A stretch of DNA of 64,000 nt from Zeimonas sediminis (lineage in GTDB: Bacteria > Pseudomonadota > Gammaproteobacteria > Burkholderiales > Burkholderiaceae_E): positions 124,001 through 188,000 of the forward strand of contig NZ_JAMQYE010000001.1 in NCBI RefSeq assembly GCF_023721795.1, written 5' to 3'. The first letter of the stretch is position 1. Each line of letters starts with the position of its first letter. Below are positions 45,993-55,386 of the stretch, one piece after another. The position numbers and the translations under genes are program-made. The notes beneath the pieces were generated by a model that worked only from the letters and a program-made list of their open reading frames with translations, did no database searches and was not told the DNA's origin.

Positions 45993-46838
45993 TCAAAGGC
46001 GCGCGCCGCGCACCGGCAGCGCCGCCAGCGCGAACCCCTGGTTGAACCCGGCGCGGGTGATCAGCGTGTGCTTGAGGTTCGCGCCGGCGAATGCCGCGGC
46101 CGCCCCGGCCGCGACGGCCAGCGCCTGTGCCGCGAGGCCGCTCGCCAGGCCGATGCCGACCGGCGCGATGAGCGCGAAGGCCAGGTAGCTGCCGACCCTC
46201 TGCAGCGTGTCTCCGGCCCGGTCGAGCGCCGCGCGCGCTGGCGCCGCGACCCGGTTGCCGAGCCGGCGGCGGTAGGCGACCCAGTTGGCCCAGCGAAGGG
46301 CCACCAGCGCGGCGAACACGGCCATCAGGACCGGACCGGCGCTGCCGTGGACCGGCTGCAGGACCAGGTACAGGCCGCATCCCTCGGTGAGCCCGGTCGC
46401 GACGATCAGCGGGACGATTCCAGGCTGCCGCCAGGCCGGGATGCCGCGCGACGCGCGCAGGATGCGCGCCTGGCAGTAGAGGAAGGCCAGCGCCAGCAGG
46501 CCGGCGGCCCAGGCCGCCGGCGCGTACCCGGCGGCGCCGGCCAGGCCCGCCGGGAAGAGCAGGGCGGCCGCGAACGCCTCCCGGCTCATCCACGAGGTGC
46601 GCGGGTTGAAGAACACGTGCAGCGCGCGCCAGGGCCGCCCGATCTCGAGCCACACGCAGCTCAGGCCGGCGCCGACCAGGGCGAGCCCGAGCAGGATCAG
46701 GGCGGCGCGCGCACCCGCTTCCGTGCCGCCGAACGCGGCGAACACGAGCAGGCCCGCGCCGGCGCCGCCGCAGACGAAGTTGCCGGCCGCCCGCCAGTCC
46801 CAGTGCGCCTGCTGCCAGGGTGTCGGTCCGTAGCTCAT
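45993..46838 (-). CDS. padD: NrfD/DmsC-type membrane anchor, PadD-like
   Basis: 281 residues with about eight membrane segments. WDWRAAGNFVCGGAGAGLLVFAA and the conserved FNPRTSWMSREA motif fit the NrfD/PsrC-like anchors that pass electrons from an Fe-S subunit to the quinone pool. It is ATGA-coupled to the Fe-S gene. By context it is the membrane anchor of a phenylacetyl-CoA:acceptor oxidoreductase; the gene symbol is assigned by context. Confidence 0.72.
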   Translation of the reverse strand: MSYGPTPWQQAHWDWRAAGNFVCGGAGAGLLVFAAFGGTEAGARAALILLGLALVGAGLSCVWLEIGRPWRALHVFFNPRTSWMSREAFAAALLFPAGLAGAAGYAPAAWAAGLLALAFLYCQARILRASRGIPAWRQPGIVPLIVATGLTEGCGLYLVLQPVHGSAGPVLMAVFAALVALRWANWVAYRRRLGNRVAAPARAALDRAGDTLQRVGSYLAFALIAPVGIGLASGLAAQALAVAAGAAAAFAGANLKHTLITRAGFNQGFALAALPVRGARL

Positions 46839-47485
46839 TCGCCGGCTCCGTCCCACAGGTAGTGGAAGCCCGGTCCGGTGCCGAGCTCCTCGTGCATCCG
46901 GAAGCTGCGGTTCTCGGCCAGCAGCCGCGAGACCTCGCTGTCCGGGTCGTCGAGGTTCCCGAAGGCCAGCGCCCTGGCGATGCAGGCGTTCACGCAGGCC
47001 GGCGTGGCCTCCGGGTCGGTGCCCGGGCGCAGGCCCTTCGCCAGGCCGTCGTCGATCCGGTCGACGCAGAAGGTGCACTTGGTCGCGACCGCGAGCCGCG
47101 CGTCGTCGTGCCGGGCCGCCTCCTGCTCGGTCGGCTTGCCGTAGGCGAAGACGGCCCGGTCGGTCTTGTAGCGCGCCTGGTACGGGCAGGCGACCGCGCA
47201 GTAGGCGCAGCCGATGCACAGGTCGTAGTCGATCGTGACGATGCCGTCGGCGCGCTTCTTCGTGGCCGTGGTCGGGCAGACCTCCATGCACGGCGGGTCC
47301 TCGCAGTGCTGGCAGCCGGTCGGCACGAAGGCCCGCTGCACGTCCGGGTACTCGCCGAATTCCATGTCGAGCACGCGCCGCCACTGCACGCCGGGCGGCG
47401 TCGCGTTGGCGTGCCGGCAGGCCGCGGTGCAGGTCTGGCAGCCGACGCAGCGGCGCAGGTCGGCGACCATCGCCCAGCGTGTCAT
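46835..47485 (-). CDS. padC: Four-cluster Fe-S electron-transfer subunit, PadC-like
   Basis: 216 residues, DmsB/PsrB-type. Cys motifs CVGCQTCTAAC, CQHCEDPPCMEVCP, CIGCAYCAVACPYQ and CTFC...ACVNAC indicate four [4Fe-4S] clusters. The ATG (47485) overlaps the stop of the molybdenum subunit gene. It relays electrons from the active site to the NrfD-like anchor. Confidence 0.85.
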   Translation of the reverse strand: MTRWAMVADLRRCVGCQTCTAACRHANATPPGVQWRRVLDMEFGEYPDVQRAFVPTGCQHCEDPPCMEVCPTTATKKRADGIVTIDYDLCIGCAYCAVACPYQARYKTDRAVFAYGKPTEQEAARHDDARLAVATKCTFCVDRIDDGLAKGLRPGTDPEATPACVNACIARALAFGNLDDPDSEVSRLLAENRSFRMHEELGTGPGFHYLWDGAGE

Positions 47486-50250
47486 CGCGCAACCCTCCCG
47501 ATGCTGACCCGCACGATGTCGGCGCTCGAGCCGGTCGCGTCGGTGAGCGCGATCGACATCGGCGCGAGCGTGTTCAGGCTCGGCATGCCGAAGTCCCTGG
47601 CGAAGGGCGTGGCCCAGTGGTCGAACTGCCCGATCAGCAGCAAGGTGTCCGGCCGGATGCCCTGCCTCAGCACCGCGCGGCCGCGCACGCTGCGCGCGGG
47701 CGTCGCGATCTCGACCTCGTCGCCCTCGGCGATGCCGAGCCGTTCGGCGGTCCCGGCGTTCACGATCACGCCGCGGTGGCCCGCGATGTTGTCGGCGACC
47801 TCGCGGATCATCTGCACGCCCACGTTGCCGCCCCACGCGTACTGCATGCTGCGCGCGGTCAGCAGCCAGAACGGGTAGTCCCCGGCCTTTCCGCCGCCGA
47901 GCGTCACCGCGTTCTCCCAGATGCCCGGGAAGTCCTTCCAGACCGGCAGCGCCTGGTACTCGGCCATCTGCCGGTCCCACCAGTGCATGCCCTTCTCGTG
48001 CAGCCGCCTGCCGAGCTCCTCGCCGATCCGCATGAGCCGCTCCTGGTACGGAAGCTCGAAGCGAAGGCCGCGCTCGACCATCGTCGGGTACAGGTACCAG
48101 TCGCTGCGCGGGAAGGGGCGCGTGGCGAGCCCGTGCTCCCGCCACCAGTCCAGCCCGTGCGCCTTCTCGCCGTCGGTCAGCTCGCTGCTCGCCGCGCGGC
48201 AGACCGCGTCCCAGATGCGCTCGCGATCGTGCACCTCGCCGGGGTCCAGCGAGAAGTCGTGATGCTCGCCCTTCAACGGCACGCCGGCCGCGCCCTTGTT
48301 GATCGACCTGACGTAGGCTTCGGTCAGGCCGGTCCGGCGGGCCAGTTCGGTCGCGACGTCGGTGAAGTCGCGGGCCTGTCCGCGCGCGTCGATCGCCGGC
48401 TGGCGCAGCGCGAAGCCTTCGTGGTCCCAGAACTGCTCGACGTACTTGGTGCCGCCGATCCGGATCAGCTGCAGGCTCTCCAGGTCGGTCGCGTCGGGCA
48501 GCAGGATGTCGGCGAAGTGGTTGGTCTCGTCGCGGGTGTAGGCGAAGCAGACCACGAACGGGAAGCGCGCCATCTTGTCGGCGACCGCGTGGGTGTCCCA
48601 GAACGAGATCGCCGGGTTGGTGCGGTACACGAACCAGACGTCCGGGAAGGTCACCTCGGGCAGGCCCTCGGGCGTGCCGTCGAGGAACATCCACGAGAAG
48701 TGGGTCGGGCCGAGCGCCTGGCTCCAGGCGCCGTTGCCGGCCAGCGGCACCATGGTCCGGTAGGCGTTGCGGATGTTCGGCCGGGCCGACCATCCCTCGC
48801 GGTCGGTCGGGTTGAGCGGATAGTCCATGAAGCCGTCGGGCCCCGGCTTCGCGCTGTCGAGCCGCTGCGCCATCGGCCGGGCTAGCCTCACCGTGGTGCC
48901 GATCGTGCCGCCCGGCACCTCGAGCGCCCCGACGAGCGCCGCCAGCATCGTTCGCGCCCAGCAGCACTCGAAGCCGCCCCAGCCGTTGTTCACGGTCTTG
49001 CCCAGCGTGACCGCGACCGGCCGGAACGGCAGCTCCTTGCCATCGATCGTGATCGTCCGGCCCACGCAGGCGTGGTCCAGGTACTCGTTGGCGATGCGCC
49101 GGATGTCGGCCGCCGGCACGTCGCAGATCGCCGACGCCCACTCCGGCGTGTACCGAGCCATGTGCGCGAGCAGCTTGCGGAACGCCGTCTCGCCCGCGAG
49201 CCGGCCCTCGGCCAGGACCTCCCCGTCGGGGCCGGTCTCGATCGCGTCGGTCTCCACCGAGGCGTCGAGGTCCTCGTGCAGCCCGGGGGTGTCGTGCGGC
49301 ACCGCGGCGCCGCTTTGCGCATCGCGCACCAGCGGCTTGCCGCTCGCCCGGTCGCGCAGGTAGTAGCCGTTCGGCCCGACCAGGTAGGCCGAGCCGGTGC
49401 GCACCCGCAGGAAGGGCAGGTCCAGCCGCTCGCGCTGCGCCTCGTGCAGCAGCACGTTGATCAGCGCGTACAGGAAGGCCGCGTCGGTCTTCGGCCTGAT
49501 CGGCACCCAGCGGGCCGAGCAGGCGCCGGTCACCGACAGGTGGGGCTCGACCTGAACCCGCTTCATGCCGCGCACCCGCGCCTGGGAATGCCGCCAGATG
49601 CCGACCACGCCGCCCGAGGCCTCGATGTTGGAGCCGCAGGAGATCAGGTAGTCGCACAGCGGCGTGTCGGCCGACACGATGAAGGCCCGGTGCCAGAACT
49701 CGCCGTACAGGTGCTCGGAGTGGTAGCACTTCACGCCTTGGCCGGAGCCGAAGCCCATGTCGACCGGCCCCCAGGCGGCCAGGAAGGCCGGGAAGGTGCC
49801 CATGTAGGACTGCGGGGTGCCGCCGCCGCCGAAGCTGGCCGCGAGCCGCGGGTAGCCGGAGGCATCGGTGAGCCCGGTCTCGCGGATCCGGTTCAGGCGC
49901 TCGGCGATCGCCTCGAAGGCCTCTTCCCAGCTGATCGGAACGAAGCCCGGGTCCTCGTCGCGTCCCTTCCTCGGGTTGGTCCGGCGCATCGGCGTCAGCA
50001 CCCGGTTCGGGTTGTACGTCTTCTGCACCAGGCCGAAGGCCTTCACGCAGACCTTCCCGCCGCCCGGGTGGACCGGGGCGGCGCAGAAGTTCGGCTCGAC
50101 CTCGGTGGCGACGCCGTCGACGACCTTCACGGTGAGCAGGTCGGGGCCGGCGACGCACTGGTAGCAGTAGGTCGGCACCCGCCGCTCGCCGGGGCGCGGC
50201 GCGCCGCTCCCGGGACCGTGCGCGGCCATCGTGGCGGCAGGCGTCGTCAC
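47482..50250 (-). CDS. padB: Molybdopterin oxidoreductase, PadB-like phenylacetyl-CoA:acceptor oxidoreductase catalytic subunit
   Basis: 922 residues, DMSO-reductase family. The N-terminal [4Fe-4S] motif is C29-x2-C32-x23-C56-x11-C68. No Tat signal is seen, so the protein is probably cytoplasmic, as known for the Thauera enzyme. It oxidises the alpha-carbon of phenylacetyl-CoA to phenylglyoxylate with four electrons. The GTG start at 50250 overlaps the thioesterase stop (GTGA). Order with padC, padD and the ligase supports the role, but other arylacetyl-CoA substrates are possible. Confidence 0.8.
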   Translation of the reverse strand: MTTPAATMAAHGPGSGAPRPGERRVPTYCYQCVAGPDLLTVKVVDGVATEVEPNFCAAPVHPGGGKVCVKAFGLVQKTYNPNRVLTPMRRTNPRKGRDEDPGFVPISWEEAFEAIAERLNRIRETGLTDASGYPRLAASFGGGGTPQSYMGTFPAFLAAWGPVDMGFGSGQGVKCYHSEHLYGEFWHRAFIVSADTPLCDYLISCGSNIEASGGVVGIWRHSQARVRGMKRVQVEPHLSVTGACSARWVPIRPKTDAAFLYALINVLLHEAQRERLDLPFLRVRTGSAYLVGPNGYYLRDRASGKPLVRDAQSGAAVPHDTPGLHEDLDASVETDAIETGPDGEVLAEGRLAGETAFRKLLAHMARYTPEWASAICDVPAADIRRIANEYLDHACVGRTITIDGKELPFRPVAVTLGKTVNNGWGGFECCWARTMLAALVGALEVPGGTIGTTVRLARPMAQRLDSAKPGPDGFMDYPLNPTDREGWSARPNIRNAYRTMVPLAGNGAWSQALGPTHFSWMFLDGTPEGLPEVTFPDVWFVYRTNPAISFWDTHAVADKMARFPFVVCFAYTRDETNHFADILLPDATDLESLQLIRIGGTKYVEQFWDHEGFALRQPAIDARGQARDFTDVATELARRTGLTEAYVRSINKGAAGVPLKGEHHDFSLDPGEVHDRERIWDAVCRAASSELTDGEKAHGLDWWREHGLATRPFPRSDWYLYPTMVERGLRFELPYQERLMRIGEELGRRLHEKGMHWWDRQMAEYQALPVWKDFPGIWENAVTLGGGKAGDYPFWLLTARSMQYAWGGNVGVQMIREVADNIAGHRGVIVNAGTAERLGIAEGDEVEIATPARSVRGRAVLRQGIRPDTLLLIGQFDHWATPFARDFGMPSLNTLAPMSIALTDATGSSADIVRVSIGRVAR

Positions 50251-50651
50251 AGCCCGGCCTTCTTCGCCTTGGCGGCCAGGCGCTCGGCGGTCTTCGCCAC
50301 GTCGACGACGAAGCGGTGGTGGCGGCCGCGGCAGATCGCGTCGATGCCGTCGGTGCCGGCGAACTCGAACACGACGGCTCGGCCGTTCGTCTCGACGACG
50401 CTCACCGTCAGCTCGACGGTCATGCCGAGCAGCGTGGCGGCCAGGTGATCGATCTCCACCCGCGTGCCCACCGAGTCCTCGCCCGGATCCAGGTGCTCCA
50501 GAAGCAGTTCCCGGCAGGCGATCTCGAGGTCCTGCACCAGCATCGGCGTCGCGTAGACGCGCGCCTGCTCGCCCATGAAGTCGATCGTTCGCGCGCGATC
50601 CACGACGATCCGCGAGCTCCGGGTCGTGCCTGCCGCCAGGGATGGTTTCAT
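50247..50651 (-). CDS. FlK-like hot-dog thioesterase coupled to padB
   Basis: 134 residues. Thr35, Glu43 and His69 reproduce the Thr-Glu-His spacing (8 and 26 residues) of fluoroacetyl-CoA thioesterase FlK, in YATPMLVQDLE and VEIDHLA. The gene overlaps padB by 4 bases, suggesting a function in the same reaction, for example hydrolysis of phenylglyoxyl-CoA. In the Thauera enzyme the CoA ester is hydrolysed within the PadBCD reaction, so a separate thioesterase would be a variation or a clean-up activity. It lies 37 bases after livF. Confidence 0.7.
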   Translation of the reverse strand: MKPSLAAGTTRSSRIVVDRARTIDFMGEQARVYATPMLVQDLEIACRELLLEHLDPGEDSVGTRVEIDHLAATLLGMTVELTVSVVETNGRAVVFEFAGTDGIDAICRGRHHRFVVDVAKTAERLAAKAKKAGL

Positions 50652-50688
50652 GTTCGTCTCCGGGTCGTGTTAGTCGGCATGGATTCGC

Positions 50689-51390
50689 TCACAGGCCCAG
50701 GTAGGCCTCGCGGACCGCGTCGTCGTCGAGCAGCTCGCTGCCGCTTCCGGTCAGCGCGATGCGCCCGACCTCGATCACGTAGGCGCGGTCGGCGATCGAC
50801 AGCGCCGCGCGCGCGTTCTGGTCGACCAGCAGGATCGTCGTGGCGGCCTGGCGCAGCGCGCGGATCGTCGCGAAGATCTCCGCCACCAGGCGCGGCGCCA
50901 GCCCCATGCTGGGCTCGTCGAGCAGCAGCAGGCGAGGGCGCGCCATCAGCGCCCGGCCGATCGCGAGCATCTGCTGCTGGCCGCCCGACAGGGTGCCGGC
51001 CGGTTCCTTGCGCTTCTGCGCGAGCACCGGGAACAGCGAGTAGACCTGCTCCAGGCTCCCGGCCACCTCGGCCGACGGGCGCACGAAGGCCCCGAGGCGC
51101 AGGTTGTCCTCGACCGGCAAGGGCGAGAACACTTGCCGACCCTCCGGAACCTGAACGATGCCCATGCGCACGCGCGCGCGCGGCGAGCTGCGCGTCACGT
51201 CGCGCCCTTCGAAGCCGACGCTGCCGCCGCAGGTCGGCTGGATGCCGGACAGCGCGCGCAGCAGCGTCGACTTGCCGGCGCCATTGGCGCCGACCAGCGC
51301 GACCAGCTCACCGCTGTCGACCCGCAGGCTGACGTCGTGCAGCGCGGTGATCCGGCCATAGCGGCTGCTCAGCGAGCTCACTTCAAGCAT
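50689..51390 (-). CDS. Branched-chain-type ABC transporter ATPase (LivF), set 1
   Basis: 233 residues. Walker A GANGAGKST, signature LSGGQQQM and Walker B LLLLDEPSMGL are present, with the LivF-type ending. It is one of two ATPases of the transporter encoded from 55205 downward. The set precedes padB and hcr, so an aromatic acid is a likelier substrate than a branched-chain amino acid. Overlaps livG by 8 bases. Confidence 0.88.
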   Translation of the reverse strand: MLEVSSLSSRYGRITALHDVSLRVDSGELVALVGANGAGKSTLLRALSGIQPTCGGSVGFEGRDVTRSSPRARVRMGIVQVPEGRQVFSPLPVEDNLRLGAFVRPSAEVAGSLEQVYSLFPVLAQKRKEPAGTLSGGQQQMLAIGRALMARPRLLLLDEPSMGLAPRLVAEIFATIRALRQAATTILLVDQNARAALSIADRAYVIEVGRIALTGSGSELLDDDAVREAYLGL

Positions 51391-52165
51391 CGGCGGCCTC
51401 CGCGGCGTCGACCGTGCCGAGATAGGCCTCGATGACGCGTGGGTCGCTCCCGATCTGCCGGGCCGTCCCTTCGCTGAGCTTGCGGCCGTGATCGAGCACC
51501 AGGATGCTGTCGGAGACGCCCATCACCAGGCGCATGTTGTGCTCGACCAGCACGACGGTGGTGCCGGCCTCGCAGAGCCTGCGAATCAGCGCGGCGACCT
51601 CCCCGGACTCGGTCGGGTTCAGGCCGGCGGCCGGCTCGTCGAGCAGCAGGATCCTCGGCTCGCCGGCCAGCGCGCGGGCGATCTCGAGCCGCTTGAGCGC
51701 GCCGTAGGGCATCGTGTCCGCGCTCGCGTCGGCGAGGCCCTCGAGCCCGACGAAGCGCAGCAGCTCGCGCGCCCGCTCTCGGCAGGCCCGCTCGGCGCGC
51801 TGCCGGGAAGGGGTCGGCACCAGGCTCGCGAGCAGGCCGCAGGCCTCGTGCAGGTGGCGCCCGGTCATCACGTTCTCGAGCGCGCTCATGTTGAAGAACA
51901 CCTGCAGGTTCTGGAAGGTCCTGCCGATGCCGGCGGCCGCGAACCGGTGCGGCGGCTGCCCGGTGAGCTCGCGGCCGTCGAGAGCGATGCTGCCGGCGCT
52001 GGGCCGGTAGATGCCGGTCAACAGGTTCAGCAGCGTCGTCTTGCCCGCCCCGTTCGGGCCGATGATCGACTGGACGATGCCGTGCGGGATCGTGAACGAC
52101 AGGTCCTGCACCGCGTGCACGCCGCCGAACGCGCGGGAGACCCGGCTGACCTCGAGCCCGCTCAC
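51383..52165 (-). CDS. Branched-chain-type ABC transporter ATPase (LivG), set 1
   Basis: 260 residues. Walker A GPNGAGKTT, a diverged signature region (DTMPYGALKRLEIARAL) and Walker B ILLLDEPAAGLNP fit LivG. The start is the GTG at 52165, overlapping the livM stop as GTGA. The canonical LSGGQ is replaced by MPYGALK, as is common in LivG. Confidence 0.85.
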   Translation of the reverse strand: MSGLEVSRVSRAFGGVHAVQDLSFTIPHGIVQSIIGPNGAGKTTLLNLLTGIYRPSAGSIALDGRELTGQPPHRFAAAGIGRTFQNLQVFFNMSALENVMTGRHLHEACGLLASLVPTPSRQRAERACRERARELLRFVGLEGLADASADTMPYGALKRLEIARALAGEPRILLLDEPAAGLNPTESGEVAALIRRLCEAGTTVVLVEHNMRLVMGVSDSILVLDHGRKLSEGTARQIGSDPRVIEAYLGTVDAAEAADA

Positions 52166-53160
52166 GACGAGCGCCTCCGCAGCCAGGACTCCAGGGTCGG
52201 CACGGCCCCGCGGGGAAAGAAGATCATCGTCGCCATCATGACCGCGCCGAAGACCACCATCTCGTACTCCCTGACCGCGGTCAGCGCTTGCGGAAGGATG
52301 GTCAGCACCGCGGCGCCGACGACGGCGCCGAAGGTCGAGGCCATGCCGCCGAAGACCACCATCGTCACCAGCTCGACCGAGTGCAGGAAGGAGGCCTTGT
52401 CCGGCGTGACGAAGCCGCTGTAGAAGGCGGTCAGGCCGCCGGCCAGCGCGGCGAACACGGCCGAGAGCACGAAGACCTCCAGCTTGCGCCGCGCGCTGTC
52501 GATGCCGACCACCTCGGCGGCGATCTCCGAGCCGTGCAGCGCCCGCAGCGCGCGGCCGGCCGGCGATTCGATCAGGTTCAGCGCGAGCCAGACCGCGACG
52601 AACAGGCAGGCGCCGACGAGCCAGTACCAGGCCTGCTCCCCCTGGACCAGGTGGCCGAGCACGGTGAAGGGCGGGACCGCCATGCCGTCGGGGCCGCCGG
52701 TGATCCGGTCCTCGTTGGCGATCACGATCGACACGATGACGCCGAGCCCGAGCGTGGCCATCGCCAGGTAGTGACCCTTCAGGCGCAGGATGGGCCGGCC
52801 GACGGCGAAGGCGAGCACGGCCACGCCCGCGGCCGCCAGCGGCAGCGCCGCGAGCGGCGGCACGCCGTAGCGCGAGCAGAGCAGCGCCGAGCCGTAGGCG
52901 CCGAGCCCGAAGAAGCCGGCGTGGCCGAGGCTGATCTGGCCCGCGTAGCCGATCAGCAGGTTCAGGCCCACGCAGACGATCGCGTTCAGGCCGACCAGGA
53001 TCGCGACGTCGTAGAAGTAGTCGTTGGCGAGCACCAGCGGCGCCAGCACGATCACGAGCGCCAGCGCGGCCAACCCCCCGGTGCGCGGCGAGGCCCACCG
53101 GCGACGGTCGGCGGGGCGCCGTTCAGACGCGTTCGCTCCTGACTGCACCAAGGATTCCAT
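52162..53160 (-). CDS. Branched-chain-type ABC transporter permease (LivM), set 1
   Basis: 332 residues with about eight to nine membrane segments; GYAGQISLGHAGFFGLGAY and the EAA-like loop region ALRALHGSEIAAEVVGID are LivM features. The start at 53160 lies 38 bases inside livH, a larger overlap than usual. Confidence 0.85.
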   Translation of the reverse strand: MESLVQSGANASERRPADRRRWASPRTGGLAALALVIVLAPLVLANDYFYDVAILVGLNAIVCVGLNLLIGYAGQISLGHAGFFGLGAYGSALLCSRYGVPPLAALPLAAAGVAVLAFAVGRPILRLKGHYLAMATLGLGVIVSIVIANEDRITGGPDGMAVPPFTVLGHLVQGEQAWYWLVGACLFVAVWLALNLIESPAGRALRALHGSEIAAEVVGIDSARRKLEVFVLSAVFAALAGGLTAFYSGFVTPDKASFLHSVELVTMVVFGGMASTFGAVVGAAVLTILPQALTAVREYEMVVFGAVMMATMIFFPRGAVPTLESWLRRRSS

Positions 53161-53998
53161 CGGGTCTGACGAAGAGGACTGCGAGGATGATCAGGAAGGC
53201 GATCACGTCCTTGTAGGCCGAGGACACGTAGCCGGCCCCGAGGCTCTCGAGCAGGCCGAGCAGCAGGCCGCCGGCGATCGCCCCCGGGAAGCTGCCGATC
53301 CCGCCCAGGATCGCGGCGGCGAATCCCTTCAGGCCGAGCATGATCCCGGCCTCGTAGGAGGTGAAGGTGATCGGCGCGATCAGCACGCCGGCGGCGGCGC
53401 CCAGCGCCGCGGCCAGCCCGAAGCTGGCGAACAGGACGGTCCGCACCTCGATGCCGACCAGTTGCGCGGCGGTGCGGTTGCAGGCGGTGGCGAGCATCGC
53501 CTTGCCGGGAAGGGTGCGCCGGAAGAACCACGACAGGGCGGCCACGATCACGATCGTGACGCCGATCACCCACAGGCTCTGCGGCAGGATCGTCGCCCCG
53601 AAGAACTCGATCGGCGTGTCCCCGGACAGCGGCGCCAGCGCGTGGATGCGCTTGTCCCACACGAGCTGGGCCAGCCCGCGCAGGAAGATCGACGCGCCGA
53701 TCGTGATGATGATCAGGGTGACCACGTCGGCGCTGCGCGCGCGCCCCACCGCCAGGCGCTCGAGCAGCAGGCCGACCACCGCGGCGACGGCCACGGCCCC
53801 GGCGATCGCCAGCGGCATCGGGGCGCCGGCCGCGACCAGCGACACGGCGCTCATGCCGCCGATCATCACGAACTCGCCCTGAGCGAAGTTGATGACCCGG
53901 CTCGCGTTGAAGATGATCGAGAAGCCGAGCGCCACCAGCGCGTAGATCGAGCCCGCCGTCAGGCCGCTGGCCAGGAACTGGACCCACTGTCCGCTCAT
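53123..53998 (-). CDS. Branched-chain-type ABC transporter permease (LivH), set 1
   Basis: 291 residues with about eight membrane segments. ASRVINFAQGEFVMIGGMSAV at about 36-56 is the LivH signature. It follows the binding-protein gene by 40 bases and heads the permease-ATPase part of the operon. Confidence 0.87.
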   Translation of the reverse strand: MSGQWVQFLASGLTAGSIYALVALGFSIIFNASRVINFAQGEFVMIGGMSAVSLVAAGAPMPLAIAGAVAVAAVVGLLLERLAVGRARSADVVTLIIITIGASIFLRGLAQLVWDKRIHALAPLSGDTPIEFFGATILPQSLWVIGVTIVIVAALSWFFRRTLPGKAMLATACNRTAAQLVGIEVRTVLFASFGLAAALGAAAGVLIAPITFTSYEAGIMLGLKGFAAAILGGIGSFPGAIAGGLLLGLLESLGAGYVSSAYKDVIAFLIILAVLFVRPDGILGAVRSERV

Positions 53999-54038
53999 CT
54001 CGGTCCCCGTTCTCGGGCAGGCGCGTCCGCCGCTTCGC

Positions 54039-55205
54039 CTACTTCACGACGGTCCAGGCGCCGTTGCGGATCTCCAGCATCTGGAAGGCGCTGAGGTCCA
54101 GGCCCATGTGGTCGGCCGGCCCCATGTTCACCACCCCGCCGGTGCCCACGTATCCCTTGGTCTTCTCGATCTCGTCGCGGACCTTCTGCCTGTCGGTGCC
54201 GCCTGCTCGCTTGATCGCCTCGACCGCCAGCATCAGGCCGTCGTAGGCGTGGCCGCCGAAGGTCGACACGTCGGACTTGAAGCGCTCCTCGTAGTCGCGC
54301 TTGTAGGCGACGACCACCGGCTTCTGCGGATTGCCCGCGGGCAGGATGTCCGCCACCAGCAGCGCGGCGGCGGGCAGCCGCACGCCCTCGGCCGCGGCGC
54401 CGGCCAGCTTGATGAACTCCTTGGACGCGACGCCGTGCGACTGGTACAGGGGCAGCGTGATTCCGAGCTGCGCGTAGTTCTTCGTGACGATCGCCGGGCC
54501 CTGGCCGAAGCCGGCGTTGAGCACGGCCTGCACGCCGGGCGTGCCCTTGATCTTCGTGAGCTGCGCGGTCATGTCGGTGTCGGCCGCGCCGTAGCTTTCG
54601 TCGGCGACGATCTCGATGCCGTACTTCGGCGCCACCTTCGTGCACTCGCCGCGCATCGACCGGTCGAAGCCGCCGGCGCCGGAGATCAGCGCCAGCTTGT
54701 CCAGCTTGCGCGCGTTCATGTCGGTGAAGATCTTCTCGCAGGCCATCCGGTCGGTGTGCGGCGTCTTGAACACCCACTTCTTGACCGGCTCGACGATCAC
54801 GACCGCGCCGGCCAGCGAGACGAACGGGACCTGCGCCTGCTCGACCAGCGGCACCGCGGCCATCGTCTCGCCGGTCGTGGAGCCGCCGACGATCAGGTCG
54901 ACCTTGTCCTGCTCGATCAGGCGCTTGGTGAAGGTCCGCGCCTTCTCGGCGCTTCCGCCGCTGTCGTAGACGAAGAGCTGCAGCTTGCGACCCAGCACGC
55001 CGCCGGACGCGTTGATCCGCTCGACGTACATCTCCAGCGTCTTCTGCTCAGGGTCGCCGAGGAAGGAGGCCGGACCGGTGGCGGCGAGGAAGGAGCCGAT
55101 CCTGATCGGTTCCTGCGCGACGGCGGGGGCCGCGGCGCAGAGCGCGGCGGCCAGCGCCGCGGCGGCGATGCGAGGGGCGTGGCGGGAGCTTCCAGTCGAA
55201 CGCAT
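54039..55205 (-). CDS. Periplasmic substrate-binding protein of ABC transporter set 1
   Basis: 388 residues from ATG 55205 (AGGAG upstream). A signal peptide (about 1-30, ALCAAAPAVAQ) precedes a type I periplasmic binding fold of the LivK-like family (RIGSFLAATGPASFLGDPEQKTLEMYVERINASGG). It is the first gene of the long leftward unit leading to padBCD and hcrCAB, so it probably binds an aromatic acid. Its 243-base upstream region carries copy B of the 23-bp element and an FNR box. Confidence 0.85.
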   Translation of the reverse strand: MRSTGSSRHAPRIAAAALAAALCAAAPAVAQEPIRIGSFLAATGPASFLGDPEQKTLEMYVERINASGGVLGRKLQLFVYDSGGSAEKARTFTKRLIEQDKVDLIVGGSTTGETMAAVPLVEQAQVPFVSLAGAVVIVEPVKKWVFKTPHTDRMACEKIFTDMNARKLDKLALISGAGGFDRSMRGECTKVAPKYGIEIVADESYGAADTDMTAQLTKIKGTPGVQAVLNAGFGQGPAIVTKNYAQLGITLPLYQSHGVASKEFIKLAGAAAEGVRLPAAALLVADILPAGNPQKPVVVAYKRDYEERFKSDVSTFGGHAYDGLMLAVEAIKRAGGTDRQKVRDEIEKTKGYVGTGGVVNMGPADHMGLDLSAFQMLEIRNGAWTVVK

Positions 55206-55386
55206 GTCTGTCTCCTGACGTTGTCGGACACGCTCCGCGCGCGGTGCATGCCACTGGTGCAACTTCTTCGACCCGACCTCGTGCGCCGCGGTGCGCGGTG
55301 GCAGCCATGGCTGCGCCGCCGCTTCCGGTATCCTCCGCGACAGTGATCGACAGCCGGGGCTGCGTCACCGTTCGCCATCTGCGTTT

